A model generated the notes under the pieces. That model was given only the letters and a program-made list of their open reading frames with translations, did no database searches and had not been told where the DNA came from. Below are positions 20,268 through 30,582 of a DNA stretch of 64,000 nt, one piece after another (within the stretch, counting starts at the first letter, position 1; the number at the start of each line of letters is the position of its first letter). Location of the stretch: the NCBI RefSeq assembly GCF_003576525.1, contig NZ_QWUA01000004.1, positions 149,651 to 213,650 of the forward strand. The letters are read 5' to 3'. Source of the stretch: Rummeliibacillus sp. POC4 (lineage in GTDB: Bacteria > Bacillota > Bacilli > Bacillales_A > Planococcaceae). The position numbers and the translations under genes are program-made.

Positions 20268-21935
20268 GTGGCAAAAACAAAAAATGAAGTTATTCGCGTC
20301 ATTCCACTAGGTGGCGTTAGTGAAATCGGCAAAGCTATGTATGTCGTTGAAATCGATGAAGAGCTATTTGTCGTTGATAGTGGACTTATGTTTCCTGAGG
20401 ATGAAATGTTAGGAATAGATTACGTTATTCCTGATATGACATACTTAGAGGAAAACAAATCTCGTGTAAAAGGTATTTTCCTTACTCATGGGCATGAAGA
20501 TGCGATTGGTTCAATAGCATATCTTTTACAAAAAGTTAGTGCACCTGTATACGGTTCTAAGTTAACAATCGCATTAGCTAAAGAACATTTAAAAGATTTA
20601 CCTGCACCATATCCTGTAAAATTCTTTGAAGTGACAAGTAAGAGTCGTATGAATTTCCAATCTACCTATGTGACATTCTTCCATACAACTCATAGTATTC
20701 CAGACTCATTAGGTATTGCTTTCCATACTTCAGAAGGTGCGATTGTACACACTGGAGAATTCAAATTTGACCAATCAGCACAAGGTAAATATAAACCGGA
20801 TATAGCTAAAATGGCTAATTTGGGTGAAGAAGGTGTATTTATCTTAATGTCTGATTCTACTGAAGCTGAACGACCAGGATATACAATTCCTGAAATTGTC
20901 ATTCGAGAAAAGTTAGCAAAAACTTTCCATAAAGCTGAAGGAAGAATTTTAGTTGCACTTTATGCATCAAACTTCATAAGAATTCAACAAGTATTTGACC
21001 AGGCTACAGCAGCTGATCGTAAAATAGCTGTTGTCGGTCGTAGTTTAGAACATGCCTTTGAAATAGGAATGCGTTTAGGATATCTTTCTGTAGATCAGGA
21101 TCGAATTATTTCTGTCAACAAAATGAATGATTATCCAGATGATGAAATTGTAGCAATAATTACTGGTAACCAAGGTGAACCACTAGAAGGATTAGAAAAA
21201 ATTATCCGTAAACACCACCGTGATATCCGTATTAAATCTACAGACACCGTTTTAATAACATTTACACCTTCGCCAGGTATGGAAGTTCAAATTGCAGATA
21301 CGATGAATAGTCTTGCAAAGCTAGGCGCTAAAGTATTATCTGCAGATAAAAAAGTACATGTATCAGGACATGGAGCCCAAGAAGATTTGAAATTGATGTT
21401 AAATCTTATGAAGCCAAAATATTTTATCCCGATTCAAGGCGAATATCGCATGCTAATCGCTCACTCTAAATTAGCACAACAAACAGGTTTATCTAAGTCA
21501 CAAATCTTTATTGCTGATAAGGGAGACATCGTCGAATATAAAGGCGGTAAAATGCGTATGAGTGGACGAGTTACTGCTGGCAATGTACTTATAGATGGAA
21601 TTGGCGTTGGAGATGTTGGTAACATTGTATTACGTGATCGAAAGTTACTTAGTCAAGACGGTATATTTATCGTCGTTGTTACGATTAACCGCCAACTTAA
21701 GAAAATTGCATCAGGCCCAGAAATTTTATCACGTGGATTTGTCTATGTAAGAGAATCTGAAGAGTTATTAAGTGAATCTTCTAATTTAGTTAAAGAAGTT
21801 GTCGAAAAATATGTGAATAAAGGATCATATGAATGGACAAATATAAAACAAGAAATCCGTGACACGCTTAACTCTTATTTATTCCAAAAAACAAAGCGCC
21901 GCCCAATGATTATCCCTATTATTATGGAATATTAA
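20268..21935 (+). CDS. rnjB: Ribonuclease J2-like subunit
   Basis: Beta-CASP metallo-lactamase-fold RNase of the RNase J group. From the GTG at 20268 (after TAGGAGG) it has 555 residues, matching RNase J2; the upstream extension to 20163 would run through the dapA terminator. The metal motif reads HGHEDAIG, with Ala in place of the last His of HxHxDH. Other sites (HTTHSIPDSLG, SDSTEAERPG, HVSGHGAQEDLKLML) are present. This substitution and the place after dapA fit J2, the less active partner of RNase J1. Confidence 0.92.
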   Translation: MAKTKNEVIRVIPLGGVSEIGKAMYVVEIDEELFVVDSGLMFPEDEMLGIDYVIPDMTYLEENKSRVKGIFLTHGHEDAIGSIAYLLQKVSAPVYGSKLTIALAKEHLKDLPAPYPVKFFEVTSKSRMNFQSTYVTFFHTTHSIPDSLGIAFHTSEGAIVHTGEFKFDQSAQGKYKPDIAKMANLGEEGVFILMSDSTEAERPGYTIPEIVIREKLAKTFHKAEGRILVALYASNFIRIQQVFDQATAADRKIAVVGRSLEHAFEIGMRLGYLSVDQDRIISVNKMNDYPDDEIVAIITGNQGEPLEGLEKIIRKHHRDIRIKSTDTVLITFTPSPGMEVQIADTMNSLAKLGAKVLSADKKVHVSGHGAQEDLKLMLNLMKPKYFIPIQGEYRMLIAHSKLAQQTGLSKSQIFIADKGDIVEYKGGKMRMSGRVTAGNVLIDGIGVGDVGNIVLRDRKLLSQDGIFIVVVTINRQLKKIASGPEILSRGFVYVRESEELLSESSNLVKEVVEKYVNKGSYEWTNIKQEIRDTLNSYLFQKTKRRPMIIPIIMEY

Positions 21936-21950
21936 AATTAAGCGGACGAA

Positions 21951-21992
21951 AAGGATTTCCTTACCTCTCTTTGGTAGGAAATCCTTTTTTCC
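21951..21992 (+). terminator. Terminator after rnjB
   Basis: AAGGATTTCC(T)TACC pairs with GGTAGGAAATCCTT with one bulged T; TTTT continues into CCTTT. Confidence 0.85.
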
Positions 21993-22086
21993 TTTCAATA
22001 TATAAAATATTTGATGAAAGGGATTCAATAGATTCTTTGAAGTTCTACAGAGCTATTTGATAGAACGAAAGAAAGTAGGTGGAGTC

Positions 22087-24426
22087 ATGACAATAGCAAA
22101 AAAGGGGACAGCTAAAACAAAAAAAGCGTCGACATCAAAAGCAAAAAAGGAGACTCATCCTTTAAAATACGAAATTATTGGTTTAATACTAATTGGTTTT
22201 GCTATCATTATATTTTTTGAATACGGAATTGTCGGGAAGTTATTACAATGGTTATCCTTATTCCTCTTTGGAAACTGGGCAGTCATTGTTCCATTCTTAT
22301 TGGTGGTAAGCGCTCTATTATTAATGGTCAAAAGAACAGTACCAAGTCTGAAAAATCGGTTAATTATAGGAAGCTTATTAATAACTGGTGGTTTAACTTT
22401 GTTTAGCCATATTGCATTGTTTGAACAGTTGTATAAAGGAAATGCAATTCAAAGTAATTCTGTGTTAAAGGAAACTTGGCGGATTTTAATCACAAGTGAT
22501 GGAATAGTAAAGCATAGCCATGCGTTAGGTGGTGGGATAATAGGCGCTTTATTATTTGCTTGTTTTTATGCTTTATTTGATTCTGCAGGAGCTAATATAG
22601 CAGGTTGGTTAATGGTGTTAATAGGTATTGTATTGATCACCGGAAAAGCGCTTCTTCCATATATAGCTAGTAAATGGCCAACAATCAAAAAAGTAATCCT
22701 ACAAATGAGGGAAGATTCAAATACTACGGTAAGTCGACGCAAAGAAGCTAAGAAGAAAAAGAATGAGAAAAAAGAAAATACACGTAATAATAGGAAAAAG
22801 GCAAAATCTGAAACTTCGATTCCTGATGAAGAGCACCAAGCTGCAACTGCAGTCGAATCAGTAATAGAGGAGCGAAGAGAACCTATCATCTCAGCATTCT
22901 CACAAAGAATTCAACAAGAAGATGTAAAACCTGAATCTACAATCACAAATGAACAAGAGGAGATTGCCCAACAAGTAGAATCGTCATCGATTATGACATC
23001 AGATGTAATCGAAAACGAATCATACCAATTACCATCCATGAACAATTTAAAACTTCCACCACACACTGACCAAAGTGGGGAGTTTGAGTTAATACAAGGA
23101 AATGCGCGTAAATTGGAACAAACTTTTCAATCCTTTGGCGTCAAAGCTACCGTCACACAAGTTCATCTTGGCCCAGCGGTTACTGAATATGAAGTTTTAC
23201 CTGATCGAGGTGTGAAAGTTAGTAAGATCGTTGGCTTACAAGATGATTTAGCTTTAGCACTTGCAGCAAAAGATATTCGTATTGAAGCGCCAATTCCAGG
23301 CAAGTCTGCAGTAGGAATAGAAGTGCCAAATAAAGAAGTCGCTATTGTCAGTCTGAGGGAAGTATTAGAATCTAAACAAAATAATAGACCAGATGAAAAG
23401 CTATTAATCGGTCTAGGTAGAGATATTACTGGTGACGCGAAATTGGCAAAACTGAACAAAATGCCGCACTTACTAGTCGCTGGTTCGACTGGTAGTGGTA
23501 AATCCGTTTGTATCAATGCAATTATTATAAGCATTTTGATGAGAGCAAAGCCACATGAAGTTAAAATGATGATGATTGACCCTAAAATGGTCGAATTAAA
23601 CGTCTATAATGGCATTCCTCATTTACTAGCTCCAGTTGTAACAGATGCTCGCAAAGCATCACAAGCTTTGAAAAAGGTCGTTGCAGAAATGGAAAGACGG
23701 TATGATCTTTTCTCACATACAGGAACACGTAATATAGAGGGATATAACGAGCATATTGATAGATTTAATGAAGCAAATGGAGAAAAACACCCGAAGATGC
23801 CATTTATCGTAGTAATTGTAGATGAATTGGCTGATTTGATGATGGTTGCTTCAAGTGATGTAGAAGACTCGATTACAAGACTTGCACAAATGGCTCGTGC
23901 TGCAGGTATTCATTTGATCATTGCTACACAAAGACCAAGTGTTGATGTTATTACAGGTATTATTAAAGCGAATATCCCATCAAGAATCGCTTTCGCTGTT
24001 TCTTCTGCTATTGATTCTCGTACCATATTAGATATGGGTGGCGCAGAACGTTTGTTGGGTAGAGGGGACATGCTATTTTTACCTGCTGGTGAGTCGAAAC
24101 CAGTACGTGTACAGGGGGCATTTGTCTCTGATCATGAAGTTGAACAAATAGTAGATTTTGTTATTGCACAACAAAAAGCACAGTATCAAGAAGAAATGAT
24201 TCCTTCTGATGAAGAGGAAGTTCCAGATTTAGATGATACAGATGAATTATATGAAGATGCAGTACAATTAGTGGCTGCACAAGATACGGCTTCCGTTTCT
24301 TTCTTACAAAGAAAGCTCAAAATAGGTTACGCTAGAGCTGCCCGCATTATGGATCAAATGGAGGAAAGAGGTATTGTTGGACCTGCTGAAAAGAGTAAGC
24401 CGAGGGAAGTATTGATTGGTAAATAA
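22087..24426 (+). CDS. spoIIIE: DNA translocase SpoIIIE/FtsK
   Basis: Membrane-anchored motor that pumps the chromosome into the forespore. 779 residues from the ATG at 22087 (AGGTGGA upstream); the TTG at 22057 has no ribosome site. Four to five membrane segments in about residues 20-200, a charged Lys/Glu-rich linker, then the motor: Walker [10 protein letters not shown] near 465, Walker [14 protein letters not shown], and a C-terminal gamma winged helix ([24 protein letters not shown]) that reads polar DNA signals. Between rnjB and ymfC, as in B. subtilis, but tepA is missing. Confidence 0.96.
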   Translation: MTIAKKGTAKTKKASTSKAKKETHPLKYEIIGLILIGFAIIIFFEYGIVGKLLQWLSLFLFGNWAVIVPFLLVVSALLLMVKRTVPSLKNRLIIGSLLITGGLTLFSHIALFEQLYKGNAIQSNSVLKETWRILITSDGIVKHSHALGGGIIGALLFACFYALFDSAGANIAGWLMVLIGIVLITGKALLPYIASKWPTIKKVILQMREDSNTTVSRRKEAKKKKNEKKENTRNNRKKAKSETSIPDEEHQAATAVESVIEERREPIISAFSQRIQQEDVKPESTITNEQEEIAQQVESSSIMTSDVIENESYQLPSMNNLKLPPHTDQSGEFELIQGNARKLEQTFQSFGVKATVTQVHLGPAVTEYEVLPDRGVKVSKIVGLQDDLALALAAKDIRIEAPIPGKSAVGIEVPNKEVAIVSLREVLESKQNNRPDEKLLIGLGRDITGDAKLAKLNKMPHLLVAGSTGSGKSVCINAIIISILMRAKPHEVKMMMIDPKMVELNVYNGIPHLLAPVVTDARKASQALKKVVAEMERRYDLFSHTGTRNIEGYNEHIDRFNEANGEKHPKMPFIVVIVDELADLMMVASSDVEDSITRLAQMARAAGIHLIIATQRPSVDVITGIIKANIPSRIAFAVSSAIDSRTILDMGGAERLLGRGDMLFLPAGESKPVRVQGAFVSDHEVEQIVDFVIAQQKAQYQEEMIPSDEEEVPDLDDTDELYEDAVQLVAAQDTASVSFLQRKLKIGYARAARIMDQMEERGIVGPAEKSKPREVLIGK

Positions 24427-24640
24427 TTACTATATCGTTCGCTAACAAAGTATTTTATGGATAAAGAAAACACAAGGTTAAAAGGAAATTAAAGAAGACG
24501 ATAAAAATTCCATTATGTGAGACTTAAGTATAATTTATCATTTATTTATTAAACTGTTATCAAAAATTACTACAAGCAATGAAAAAAATTATCTGTTTTA
24601 ACACAGTTTTCGCAAAAGTTATTTATTTAAAGAAAAAAAA

Positions 24641-24649
24641 TGGTATAGT
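24641..24649 (+). promoter_or_regulatory. Extended -10 promoter before ymfC
   Basis: TGGTATAGT is a good extended -10; the -35 is weak. The 290 bases between spoIIIE and ymfC otherwise hold only AT-rich sequence and the short repeats listed at 24653. Confidence 0.4.
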
Positions 24650-24652
24650 AGT

Positions 24653-24732
24653 TTCTGATTAGTAGGAATGTTTTACGTCTGATGTCTGATCTTTAATTTC
24701 TGGTGGTGGTTTGTATGACAATAAAGTCTGAT
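24653..24732 (+). repeat. Four TCTGAT-type direct repeats around the ymfC start
   Basis: TTCTGAT at 24653-24659, then GTCTGAT in tandem at 24677-24683 and 24684-24690, and GTCTGAT again at 24726-24732 inside the first codons of ymfC. They may be binding sites for YmfC itself; this is inference. Confidence 0.35.
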
Positions 24733-25443
24733 CATCGTCATCTCTATCTTCAAGTGATTGATCATTTAAAAGCAGATATAGAACAAGGTGTATATAAAGA
24801 AAATGAAAAACTGCCTTCAGAATTTGAATTATCCAAATCACTTGGAGTAAGCCGTGCAACACTTCGTGAAGCACTTAGATTGTTGGAAGAAGAAAATATC
24901 ATTGTTCGAAGACATGGTGTAGGTACATTTGTAAATCCAAAACCATTATTTACGTCTGGAATTGAACAACTATCAAGTATCTCCTCTATGATTGAGGAGG
25001 CGGGAATGCAGCCTGGTACAAACTATATTAGTACGACTGAGTTGCTTCCAAAAGAAGAGGATATTAAACGTTTCCAATGTGATGAAGATGAACCTTTAAT
25101 ATCGATTGAACGTGTACGTACAGCAAATGGAGAACCTGTTGTGTATTGTGTGGACCAAGTACCGGCAAAATATTTGCCTAAAAACTTCTCGTCTCGACAT
25201 AATTCTTCTATTTTTTCAGCATTAGAAGAGTCAGGAGATATACATGTAGCATACGCTGTTACATTTATAGATCCAATTGGCTATCACAATCAAGTATCTC
25301 CAATATTACAATGTGGGCGTGAAACAGCGCTTTTAGTTTTAAAACAGCTCCATTATGATGATAACGATCGTGTGGTGCTGTATTCACGTAACTACTTCAG
25401 AGCTGATAAATTCAGTTTCCATGTGGTTCGAAAACGTGTGTGA
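24715..25443 (+). CDS. ymfC: GntR-family (HutC subfamily) regulator YmfC
   Basis: Transcription regulator. 242 residues. The N-terminal winged helix shows [27 protein letters not shown] and [21 protein letters not shown]; the rest is a UTRA ligand-binding domain. The ATG at 24715 follows a modest GGTGGTGG; a GTG at 24703 is less likely. It sits 65 bases before a nucleoside ABC transporter and may control it; ligand unknown. Confidence 0.88.
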   Translation: MTIKSDHRHLYLQVIDHLKADIEQGVYKENEKLPSEFELSKSLGVSRATLREALRLLEEENIIVRRHGVGTFVNPKPLFTSGIEQLSSISSMIEEAGMQPGTNYISTTELLPKEEDIKRFQCDEDEPLISIERVRTANGEPVVYCVDQVPAKYLPKNFSSRHNSSIFSALEESGDIHVAYAVTFIDPIGYHNQVSPILQCGRETALLVLKQLHYDDNDRVVLYSRNYFRADKFSFHVVRKRV

Positions 25444-25508
25444 AAAAACACGTACTCATTCCTGCTATCGAATCTACAAATTAACTTTACTTTTTAGGGG
25501 GATTTCAA

Positions 25509-26573
25509 GTGAAAAAGCGTAAAATTGGTTTAGCTCTTTCTGCACTTCTAGCTTCTGGTACTTTATTAGCAGCATGTGGTAATGACGACAATGCAAGCGA
25601 TACTAAAAAGGATGATAAAAAGTCATTCTCAGTAGCAATGGTAACTGATACTGGCGGTATTGATGACCGTTCATTTAACCAATCTACTTGGGAAGGAATC
25701 GAAAAATTCGGTAAAGATAATGGATTATCTAAAGGTAATAATGGTTATGATTACTTACAATCTGCATCTGAAAGTGATTACAACACTAACCTAAATAGCT
25801 TAATTCGTCGTAATTTTGATTTAGTATTCGCTGTAGGTTTCAATTTACATGATTCAGTAGTTGAAGTAGCTAAACAACAAAAAGATGCTAAAATCGCTAT
25901 TATCGACTCAGTAGTTGAAGGACAAGATAATGTTGCTTCTATTATGTTCAAAGCAAATGAAGCTTCTTATTTAGCAGGTGCTGCTGCAGCATTACAATCT
26001 AAAACTGGCAAAATCGGTTTCATCGGTGGTATGGAAAGTGACATTATTGATGGATTCGAAGCTGGTTTCGTAGCAGGTGCTAAAGCTGCAAATCCAAAAG
26101 TAAAAGTTGATGTTCAATATGCAGGTTCATTTGGCGACGCTGCAAAAGGTCAAGCAATTGCAAAACGTATGTATGATTCAGGTTCTGACATTATCTTCCA
26201 TGCAGCAGGTGGTACAGGTAATGGCTTATTCACTGAAGCAAAAGAACGTAAGAAAAAAGATCCAAAAGCTGATGTTTGGGTAATCGGTGTTGACCGTGAT
26301 CAATACGATGAAGGTAAAGTAGATGACAAAACAAATGTTACTTTCACTTCTGTATTAAAACGTGTTGATATTGCTGCAGAAGATGTTGCAAAACAATCAA
26401 AAGATGGTAAATTCCCAGGCGGTAAAACTATTACTTTGGGCTTAAAAGATAATGGTGTTGATTTAGCAGATTCTCACGGTGTAATTACTAGTGATACACA
26501 AAAGAAAATCGATGAGTACAAAGAAAAAATTATTAAAGGTGAAATTACAGTTCCTGAAAAACCAGAAAAATAA
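25509..26573 (+). CDS. nupN: BMP-family nucleoside-binding lipoprotein
   Basis: Extracytoplasmic solute-binding lipoprotein of the BMP/Med family, resembling B. subtilis NupN (YufN) of the guanosine transporter. 354 residues. Type II signal peptide with lipobox LAAC at Cys23, followed by a charged linker; FSVAMVTDTGGIDDRSFNQSTWEG is the family N-terminus and GNGLFTEAKE lies in the binding fold. GTG start after AGGGGGAT. Together with the ATPase and two permeases it forms one ABC importer; the exact nucleoside is inferred by similarity. Confidence 0.9.
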   Translation: MKKRKIGLALSALLASGTLLAACGNDDNASDTKKDDKKSFSVAMVTDTGGIDDRSFNQSTWEGIEKFGKDNGLSKGNNGYDYLQSASESDYNTNLNSLIRRNFDLVFAVGFNLHDSVVEVAKQQKDAKIAIIDSVVEGQDNVASIMFKANEASYLAGAAAALQSKTGKIGFIGGMESDIIDGFEAGFVAGAKAANPKVKVDVQYAGSFGDAAKGQAIAKRMYDSGSDIIFHAAGGTGNGLFTEAKERKKKDPKADVWVIGVDRDQYDEGKVDDKTNVTFTSVLKRVDIAAEDVAKQSKDGKFPGGKTITLGLKDNGVDLADSHGVITSDTQKKIDEYKEKIIKGEITVPEKPEK

Positions 26574-26596
26574 GGTTTAACCATCAGGTTTAACAT

Positions 26597-26640
26597 CATC
26601 ATAAAGACTAGCTCATGCTAGTCTTTATGATGTATTTTAG
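26597..26640 (+). terminator. Stem-loop between nupN and nupO
   Basis: CATCATAAAGACTAGC pairs perfectly with GCTAGTCTTTATGATG (16 pairs, four-base loop). The T-run is poor (TATTTTAG), so it may be a partial terminator or 3'-end stabiliser that keeps the binding protein more abundant than the rest of the transporter. Confidence 0.65.
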
Positions 26641-26856
26641 TTTCTAATTAGCAGACGAAGGAATTTAAATTTATAGTAAATTTTTAGAATATACCATCTT
26701 ATTCATGATTATATATAGTTGTTCTAAAATATAGTTTTGGATTAATATTCTGAAAAATTATTTGTGTATTTAAGTCCTTCTTGTGTTAATTTTTTTAACC
26801 TTTGTTAATTTATTAATGACAACCATAAATTTATAGTGTCCAAGGGAGTGAACACA

Positions 26857-28395
26857 TTGGAATATGTGATAGAAATGCTTGGAATTCGAAAACAATTCGG
26901 GGATTTCGTAGCAAATGATAACATCACCCTTCAGCTTAAAAAAGGAGAGATTCATGCACTATTAGGAGAAAATGGTGCAGGGAAATCGACGTTGATGAAT
27001 GTGCTCTTTGGTTTATATCAACCAGAAGCGGGCTCCATTAAAGTTCATGGCAAGGAAGTTAAGATTACTGACCCTAACAAAGCCAATGATCTTGGAATCG
27101 GAATGGTCCATCAACATTTTATGTTAGTTGAGAATTTTACGGTGACAGAAAATATCATTTTAGGTAGTGAACCTACGAAGATGGGTTCCATCAATATTCG
27201 AGATGCGGCAAAAAAAGTACAAGAACTATCTGAAAAATATGGTTTAAATGTAGATGCAAATGCTAAAATTGAAGACATTTCAGTCGGTATGCAACAACGT
27301 GTGGAAATTTTAAAAACATTATACCGAGGCGCTGAAATTTTAATCTTCGACGAACCTACAGCATCACTAACACCTCAAGAAATTACAGAATTGATGCAGA
27401 TTATGAAACGTCTTATTGATGAAGGCAAATCTATCATTTTAATTACTCACAAATTAAAAGAAATTATGGAAGTTTCAGATCGCGTTACAATAATACGCAA
27501 AGGTAAAGGGATTGGTACAGTTGTAACTGCTGATACAAATCCAGATCAGCTTGCCGAAATGATGGTTGGAAGACAAGTTGTATTTAAGACTGAAAAAGTG
27601 GAAGCAAAACCGACTGATATTGTATTAAATATCCAAAATTTAACTGTTGCAGACAATCGTGGTGTCGACAAAGTTAAAAATTTAAATCTTACCGTTCGAG
27701 CTGGAGAAATTGTTGGGATTGCTGGGATAGACGGAAATGGTCAGTCAGAGCTAATCGAAGCAATTACCGGTCTTCGCAAGGTGAAAAAAGGAACAATCAC
27801 TTTAAAAGGTAAGAATATAACTGGTTTCAAACCTCGTAAAATTACAGAGGCAGGAATCGGTCATATTCCTCAGGATCGACATAAGCATGGACTTGTACTC
27901 GATTTTCCTATTAGCCATAATATAGTTTTACAAACGTACTATCAAAAACCTATTTCTAAGGCAGGTATTATAGATTATAAGAAAGTAAATGATTTTGCAA
28001 AAAAAATTATTCATGAATATGATGTGCGTACACCAGGCGAGATGACACTTGCACGTGCATTGTCAGGTGGTAATCAACAAAAAGCAATTATCGGTCGTGA
28101 AATTGAGCGAGACCCAGAATTATTAATAGCAGCATTGCCAACTCGTGGTTTAGATGTAGGGGCGATTGAATTTATTCATAAACGTCTTATTGAACAACGA
28201 GATAAAGGCAAAGCAGTGTTATTAATATCATTTGAATTAGATGAAGTGATGAATGTATCGGACAGTATTGCTGTCATCCATGATGGATCAATTATTGATA
28301 GAGTGCTACCGCACGAAACATCAGAACAAGATCTTGGTTTATTAATGGCTGGACAAAAATTACACCAAGATTCAAAAAAGGTAGGTGACGAATAG
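26857..28395 (+). CDS. nupO: Nucleoside ABC transporter ATPase
   Basis: Sugar/nucleoside-type ATPase with two fused nucleotide-binding domains. 512 residues. First half: GENGAGKST Walker A, ISVGMQQRVEI signature, LIFDEPTASLTP Walker B. Second half is degenerate as is usual: GIDGNGQSE, LSGGNQQKAIIGREI, LLIAALPTRGLDVGA. The start is probably TTG at 26857 (MEYVIEMLGIRK), eight bases after AAGGGAG; GTG codons at 26836 and 26848 lie in or before that site. Its stop overlaps the nupP start by one base. Confidence 0.92.
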   Translation: MEYVIEMLGIRKQFGDFVANDNITLQLKKGEIHALLGENGAGKSTLMNVLFGLYQPEAGSIKVHGKEVKITDPNKANDLGIGMVHQHFMLVENFTVTENIILGSEPTKMGSINIRDAAKKVQELSEKYGLNVDANAKIEDISVGMQQRVEILKTLYRGAEILIFDEPTASLTPQEITELMQIMKRLIDEGKSIILITHKLKEIMEVSDRVTIIRKGKGIGTVVTADTNPDQLAEMMVGRQVVFKTEKVEAKPTDIVLNIQNLTVADNRGVDKVKNLNLTVRAGEIVGIAGIDGNGQSELIEAITGLRKVKKGTITLKGKNITGFKPRKITEAGIGHIPQDRHKHGLVLDFPISHNIVLQTYYQKPISKAGIIDYKKVNDFAKKIIHEYDVRTPGEMTLARALSGGNQQKAIIGREIERDPELLIAALPTRGLDVGAIEFIHKRLIEQRDKGKAVLLISFELDEVMNVSDSIAVIHDGSIIDRVLPHETSEQDLGLLMAGQKLHQDSKKVGDE

Positions 28396-29441
28396 TGTCC
28401 AAACGATTGACAAATATTCTAGTCCCTCTTATCTCAATTTTATTGGGTATTATTGTTGGAGCAATTGTAATGGCTATTAGTGGATTTAGCCCAGTAGATG
28501 GTTATATTGCATTATGGAATGGTGTATTTGGTAACACCTATAATATTGGTGAAACAATTCGTCAAATCACACCATATGTATTTGCTGGTTTGGCAGTAGC
28601 TTTTGCATTCCGCACAGGTTTATTTAATATCGGTGTGGAAGGACAGTTAATCGTAGGTTGGTTAGCAGCTGCATATGTTGGTTATGCATTTGATCTTCCT
28701 AAGATCGTTCATATCCCACTAGCGTTATTAGCGGCAGCAGTTGCAGGGGGATTATGGGCATTTATCCCAGGCTTATTGAAAGCAAAATTACAAGTTCATG
28801 AAGTAATCGTGACAATCATGATGAACTATATTGCATTACATGTTGTAAATGCAACTATTGCAACGTTATCTGATGGCGAAAAAACAGAGAAAATCCATGA
28901 GACTGCTTCATTACGCTCGCCATTTTTAGAATCTATTACAGACTACTCCCGTTTGCATTGGGGTTTTATCATTGCAATTTTAGCAGTTATTATCATGTGG
29001 TTCATATTAGAAAAGACAACTCGCGGTTACGAACTAAAATCTGTTGGATTTAACCAACATGCATCAGAGTATGCGGGTATGAATGTTAGCAAAAATATTA
29101 TTCTAGCAATGGTGATTTCAGGTATTTTCGCTGGTCTTGGCGGCGCGATGGAAGCGTTAGGTACTTTCGGTAATATCTCGAAGATGACGGCGTTTACTGG
29201 TATCGGTTTTGATGGAATCGCAGTAGCTTTACTTGGTGCTAACCAACCATTTGGTGTATTGCTTGGAGCAATGCTTTTTGGTTCATTAAAAAATGGTGGT
29301 CTAAATATGCCAAACGAAGCAGGGATTCCAGTAGAAATTGTATCAATCGTTATCGCATTGATAATTTTCTTTGTTGCTTCAGGTTATATCATTCGAGTAG
29401 CACTTGAACGTATAAGTAAGAAAAAAAAGGAGGAAAAATAA
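28395..29441 (+). CDS. nupP: Nucleoside ABC transporter permease 1
   Basis: BPD_transp_2 family integral membrane permease. 348 residues, eight to ten hydrophobic segments. GLFNIGVEGQLIVGWLAAAYVG and AKLQVHEVIVTIMMNYIAL are family landmarks. GTG start overlapping the nupO stop, with AGGTGACG upstream. A Lys-rich C-terminal end follows the last membrane segment. Forms the channel with nupQ. Confidence 0.92.
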   Translation: MSKRLTNILVPLISILLGIIVGAIVMAISGFSPVDGYIALWNGVFGNTYNIGETIRQITPYVFAGLAVAFAFRTGLFNIGVEGQLIVGWLAAAYVGYAFDLPKIVHIPLALLAAAVAGGLWAFIPGLLKAKLQVHEVIVTIMMNYIALHVVNATIATLSDGEKTEKIHETASLRSPFLESITDYSRLHWGFIIAILAVIIMWFILEKTTRGYELKSVGFNQHASEYAGMNVSKNIILAMVISGIFAGLGGAMEALGTFGNISKMTAFTGIGFDGIAVALLGANQPFGVLLGAMLFGSLKNGGLNMPNEAGIPVEIVSIVIALIIFFVASGYIIRVALERISKKKKEEK

Positions 29442-29442
29442 C

Positions 29443-30402
29443 ATGAGTTTTTTAGAAGTGTTATATTTCATTATTCCTTCTGCTATCTTCTATGCGGCTC
29501 CATTAATTATGACTGCAATAGGCGGGGTATTCACGGAACGATCAGGTGTAGTTAATATCGGGCTAGAAGGCGTAATGATTATAGGAGCCTTCAGTAGTAT
29601 CGTTTTTAACTTAACATTTGCAGATACTTTTGGTGGACTTACACCTTGGATTGGTTTAGTTATAGCAATGGTAATCGGAATTGTATTTTCTTTAATTCTA
29701 GCTGTTGCAGCTGTGTCATTCCGAGCAGATCAAACGGTTGCTGGGGTTGCTCTAAACATGTTGGGACTAGCTGTAGCAGTGTTTAGTGTGAAAATGATCT
29801 ATGACAAAGGTCAAACAGATTCTATAGCAGAACGTTTTTCACGATTTGATATCCCAGTCTTGAAAGACATTCCAATTTTAGGGAAAATGTTCTTCACAGA
29901 TGTTTATGGTACGTCTATTTTGGCGATTGTTGTTGCGTTTATAGCTTGGTACATTATTTACAAAACACCATTTGGTTTGCGTTTACGAGCTGTAGGGGAA
30001 CATCCAATGGCTGCAGATACAATGGGTGTTAACGTTACGAAAATGCGTTATGTAGCTGTTATGATTTCTGGTGCACTTGGTGGTATTGGCGGTGCAATTT
30101 ATGCACAAGCAATTGCAGGTAACTTTAGTCAGAGTACTATTAGCGGACAAGGTTTCATTGCCATTGCAGCAATGATTTTTGGAAAATGGCATCCACTTGG
30201 TGCTCTAGGTGCAGCATTATTCTTTGGATTAGCACAATCATTGAGTATTGCTGGTGCTTCTATTCCTGTGATCAAAGATGTTCCTGAAGTGATATTGTTA
30301 ATCTTACCTTATCTTTTAACAATCTTTGCTTTAGCTGGATTTATCGGTAAAGCAAGAGCACCAAAAGCATCAGGTGAACCTTATATTAAAGGTAAACGAT
30401 AA
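29443..30402 (+). CDS. nupQ: Nucleoside ABC transporter permease 2
   Basis: Second permease of the same family. 319 residues. MTAIGGVFTERSGVVNIGLEGVMIIGAF at the N-terminus, FRADQTVAGVALNMLGLAV, and PFGLRLRAVGEHPMAADTMGVNV in the coupling region. It starts one base after the nupP stop, with AAAGGAGGAAAA upstream. A strong terminator closes the operon. Confidence 0.92.
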   Translation: MSFLEVLYFIIPSAIFYAAPLIMTAIGGVFTERSGVVNIGLEGVMIIGAFSSIVFNLTFADTFGGLTPWIGLVIAMVIGIVFSLILAVAAVSFRADQTVAGVALNMLGLAVAVFSVKMIYDKGQTDSIAERFSRFDIPVLKDIPILGKMFFTDVYGTSILAIVVAFIAWYIIYKTPFGLRLRAVGEHPMAADTMGVNVTKMRYVAVMISGALGGIGGAIYAQAIAGNFSQSTISGQGFIAIAAMIFGKWHPLGALGAALFFGLAQSLSIAGASIPVIKDVPEVILLILPYLLTIFALAGFIGKARAPKASGEPYIKGKR

Positions 30403-30436
30403 TCTTTCAATTCATGTGCAATCACTAATTATTATG

Positions 30437-30470
30437 AAAAGGCCGAGCCAACTTCTCGGCCTTTTTTGTT
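30437..30470 (+). terminator. Terminator of the nupNOPQ operon
   Basis: AAAAGGCCGAG pairs with CTCGGCCTTTT around a seven-base loop, with a T-run. Confidence 0.9.
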
Positions 30471-30509
30471 ATGTCTAAAGGGCCATGCATTGACTTGCTT
30501 TTACTTTAG

Positions 30510-30539
30510 TTGCAATTTTATTCAATTGACATGTATAGT
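30510..30539 (+). promoter_or_regulatory. Candidate sigma-A promoter of ymfF
   Basis: TTGCAA, 18 bases, TATAGT. An overlapping TTGACA at 30526 has no matching -10. Confidence 0.45.
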
Positions 30540-30582
30540 TGGGGTAATGGTTTGTTATATTAAGTAGATAGGAGGGGTTTGA

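Noticed and set aside
22566..23534. Antisense open frames of 107 and 123 codons across spoIIIE.
   Set aside because: They mirror the codon bias of the sense gene; compositions rich in Ser, Phe and Ile without motifs.
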